Position numbers and translations under genes: made by a program. A stretch of DNA of 7,121 nt, from NCBI GenBank assembly GCA_008933525.1, contig WBUV01000163.1:1-7121 (forward strand), written 5' to 3'. Positions 6,560 to 7,121 of the stretch are shown here, one piece after another (position 1 is the first letter of the stretch; every line of letters starts with the position of its first letter). The notes beneath the pieces are model-generated. The model had not been told where the DNA came from. It was given only the letters and a program-made list of their open reading frames with translations, and searched no databases. The DNA comes from Bacteroidales bacterium (GTDB taxonomy: Bacteria > Bacteroidota > Bacteroidia > Bacteroidales > Tenuifilaceae).

Positions 6560-7045
6560 TTACTTGGAGTTGTTTTTTAAAATTTCAAAAACCTTTGTCT
6601 CGCTTCCAGGCGTATATCCAATATGTTTGTGAATAATCTTTCCATCCTTTATAATTAGTAAAAAGGGAATATTGGTAATGCTTAATGCTCTTTTTAAATC
6701 TCCATTATCATCTAAAAATACTTTGAAAGGCCAATCGTTTCCTGAAACAATTGATTTTACTTTACTGCTGGCCCTAGAATCATCGGTTGATATGGCAATA
6801 ATCTCAACACCTGTTGTGTTTTTCCAATCATCGTATAAATCGGCAAATGTGTTAAGTTCTTGATGACATGGTTTACACCACGTTGCCCAAAATGTCATAA
6901 CAATTAATGGATGCTCATTGATAATGGTTTGTGAATTTGTTGTTTTTCCATCAAGTGTTTTTACGCTTATATTTGGAAATGCTTCTTGTCCAAGTAAACT
7001 CGACGATAAAAGAACAAAAAAGATTAGTGAATGAATTATTTTCAT
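6560..7045 (-). CDS. TlpA-like secreted thioredoxin-fold thiol-disulfide protein
   Basis: The protein has 161 residues. A signal peptide (hydrophobic about 5-18, cleavage near LLG-QEAF) puts it in the periplasm. A single thioredoxin-like domain of the TlpA/ResA type follows: FPNISVKTLDGK (23-34), the strand LIVMTFWATW leading into the active site W56-C-K-P-C60, the EIIAIST strand (81-87), an inserted segment to about 105, and the cis-proline in NIPFLLI (Pro127) followed by KDGKIIHKHIGY. C57 and C60 are the only cysteines. Family members exchange thiols and disulfides on exported proteins, often as reductants, for example in cytochrome c maturation. No cytochrome maturation genes are visible here. 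It is the first gene of an operon with the DUF6029 gene, so that barrel protein is the obvious candidate partner. Confidence 0.92.
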   Translation of the reverse strand: MKIIHSLIFFVLLSSSLLGQEAFPNISVKTLDGKTTNSQTIINEHPLIVMTFWATWCKPCHQELNTFADLYDDWKNTTGVEIIAISTDDSRASSKVKSIVSGNDWPFKVFLDDNGDLKRALSITNIPFLLIIKDGKIIHKHIGYTPGSETKVFEILKNNSK

Positions 7046-7071
7046 GATTCAGATTTAAGGTTTGTTTCCTG

Positions 7072-7079
7072 CAAAAATA
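7072..7079 (-). promoter_or_regulatory. -7 promoter element of the tlpA-like/DUF6029 operon
   Basis: On the minus strand, TATTTTTG (7079-7072) matches TAnnTTTG exactly, 26 nt before the ATG at 7045, giving a leader of about 20 nt. No clear -33 TTG is seen at the expected distance. The element supports a two-gene transcript starting here. Confidence 0.45.
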
Positions 7080-7121
7080 TAAATTTACTTTATTCTTATA
7101 GCCCTATGCACTCCTTGAACC

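Noticed and set aside
6432..6632. Plus-strand open frame of 66 codons
   Set aside because: It overlaps, antisense, the start of the DUF6029 gene and the end of the TlpA-like gene, both strongly supported. The translation shows no domain, and no promoter was seen.
6672..6863. Plus-strand open frame of 63 codons
   Set aside because: It lies entirely antisense within the TlpA-like gene and its translation resembles no protein; it is a shadow frame.
7085..7120. Minus-strand frame ending VQGVHRAIRIK-stop, possibly the end of an upstream gene
   Set aside because: Only 11 codons are visible and other frames also lack decisive signals, so it cannot be told from chance. If real, it would be the gene before the TlpA operon.

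Overview
The window looks like a chromosomal segment of a member of the Bacteroidota, probably class Bacteroidia. The evidence is: several starts preceded by the phylum's TAnnTTTG -7 promoter element with short, A/T-rich leaders and no clear Shine-Dalgarno; lipoproteins with Bacteroidota-style signal peptides; and the families DUF6029 and Omp28, which I know mainly from this phylum. No mobile element, CRISPR array, tRNA or rRNA was seen.

Left part (1-2979). The 5' end of a minus-strand gene, apparently an M1-family (aminopeptidase N-like) lipoprotein, runs off the left edge. It is divergent from a MarR-type regulator (252-683). After a 187-bp gap with degenerate 8-nt repeats and a promoter comes a complete M3-family zinc metallopeptidase lipoprotein of the Dcp (peptidyl-dipeptidase) type (871-2979). 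Together the two peptidases suggest breakdown of peptides in the cell envelope. Whether the MarR protein controls either one cannot be read from the sequence.

Middle (2980-4934). The M3 gene converges on a small predicted outer-membrane beta-barrel protein of unknown family (3704-3075, minus), with a perfect 25-bp-arm hairpin acting as a shared bidirectional terminator between them. That barrel gene is divergent from an Omp28-family lipoprotein (3840-4934) that has an FN3-like domain, a thioredoxin-like CGYC motif and a CKEE start to the mature protein, which matches the known surface-export signal.

Right part (4935-7121). The Omp28 gene converges, across a second bidirectional terminator, on a two-gene minus-strand operon: a secreted TlpA-like thioredoxin (WCKPC; 7045-6560) followed 9 nt later by a DUF6029 outer-membrane protein (6550-4967). 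The DUF6029 protein has only two cysteines, in a CX4C motif near its C-terminus. Its coupling to a thiol-disulfide protein is the most interesting biological hint here: a possible envelope redox module whose substrate is an outer-membrane protein. That role is inference. The rest of the window is ordinary housekeeping or envelope content.
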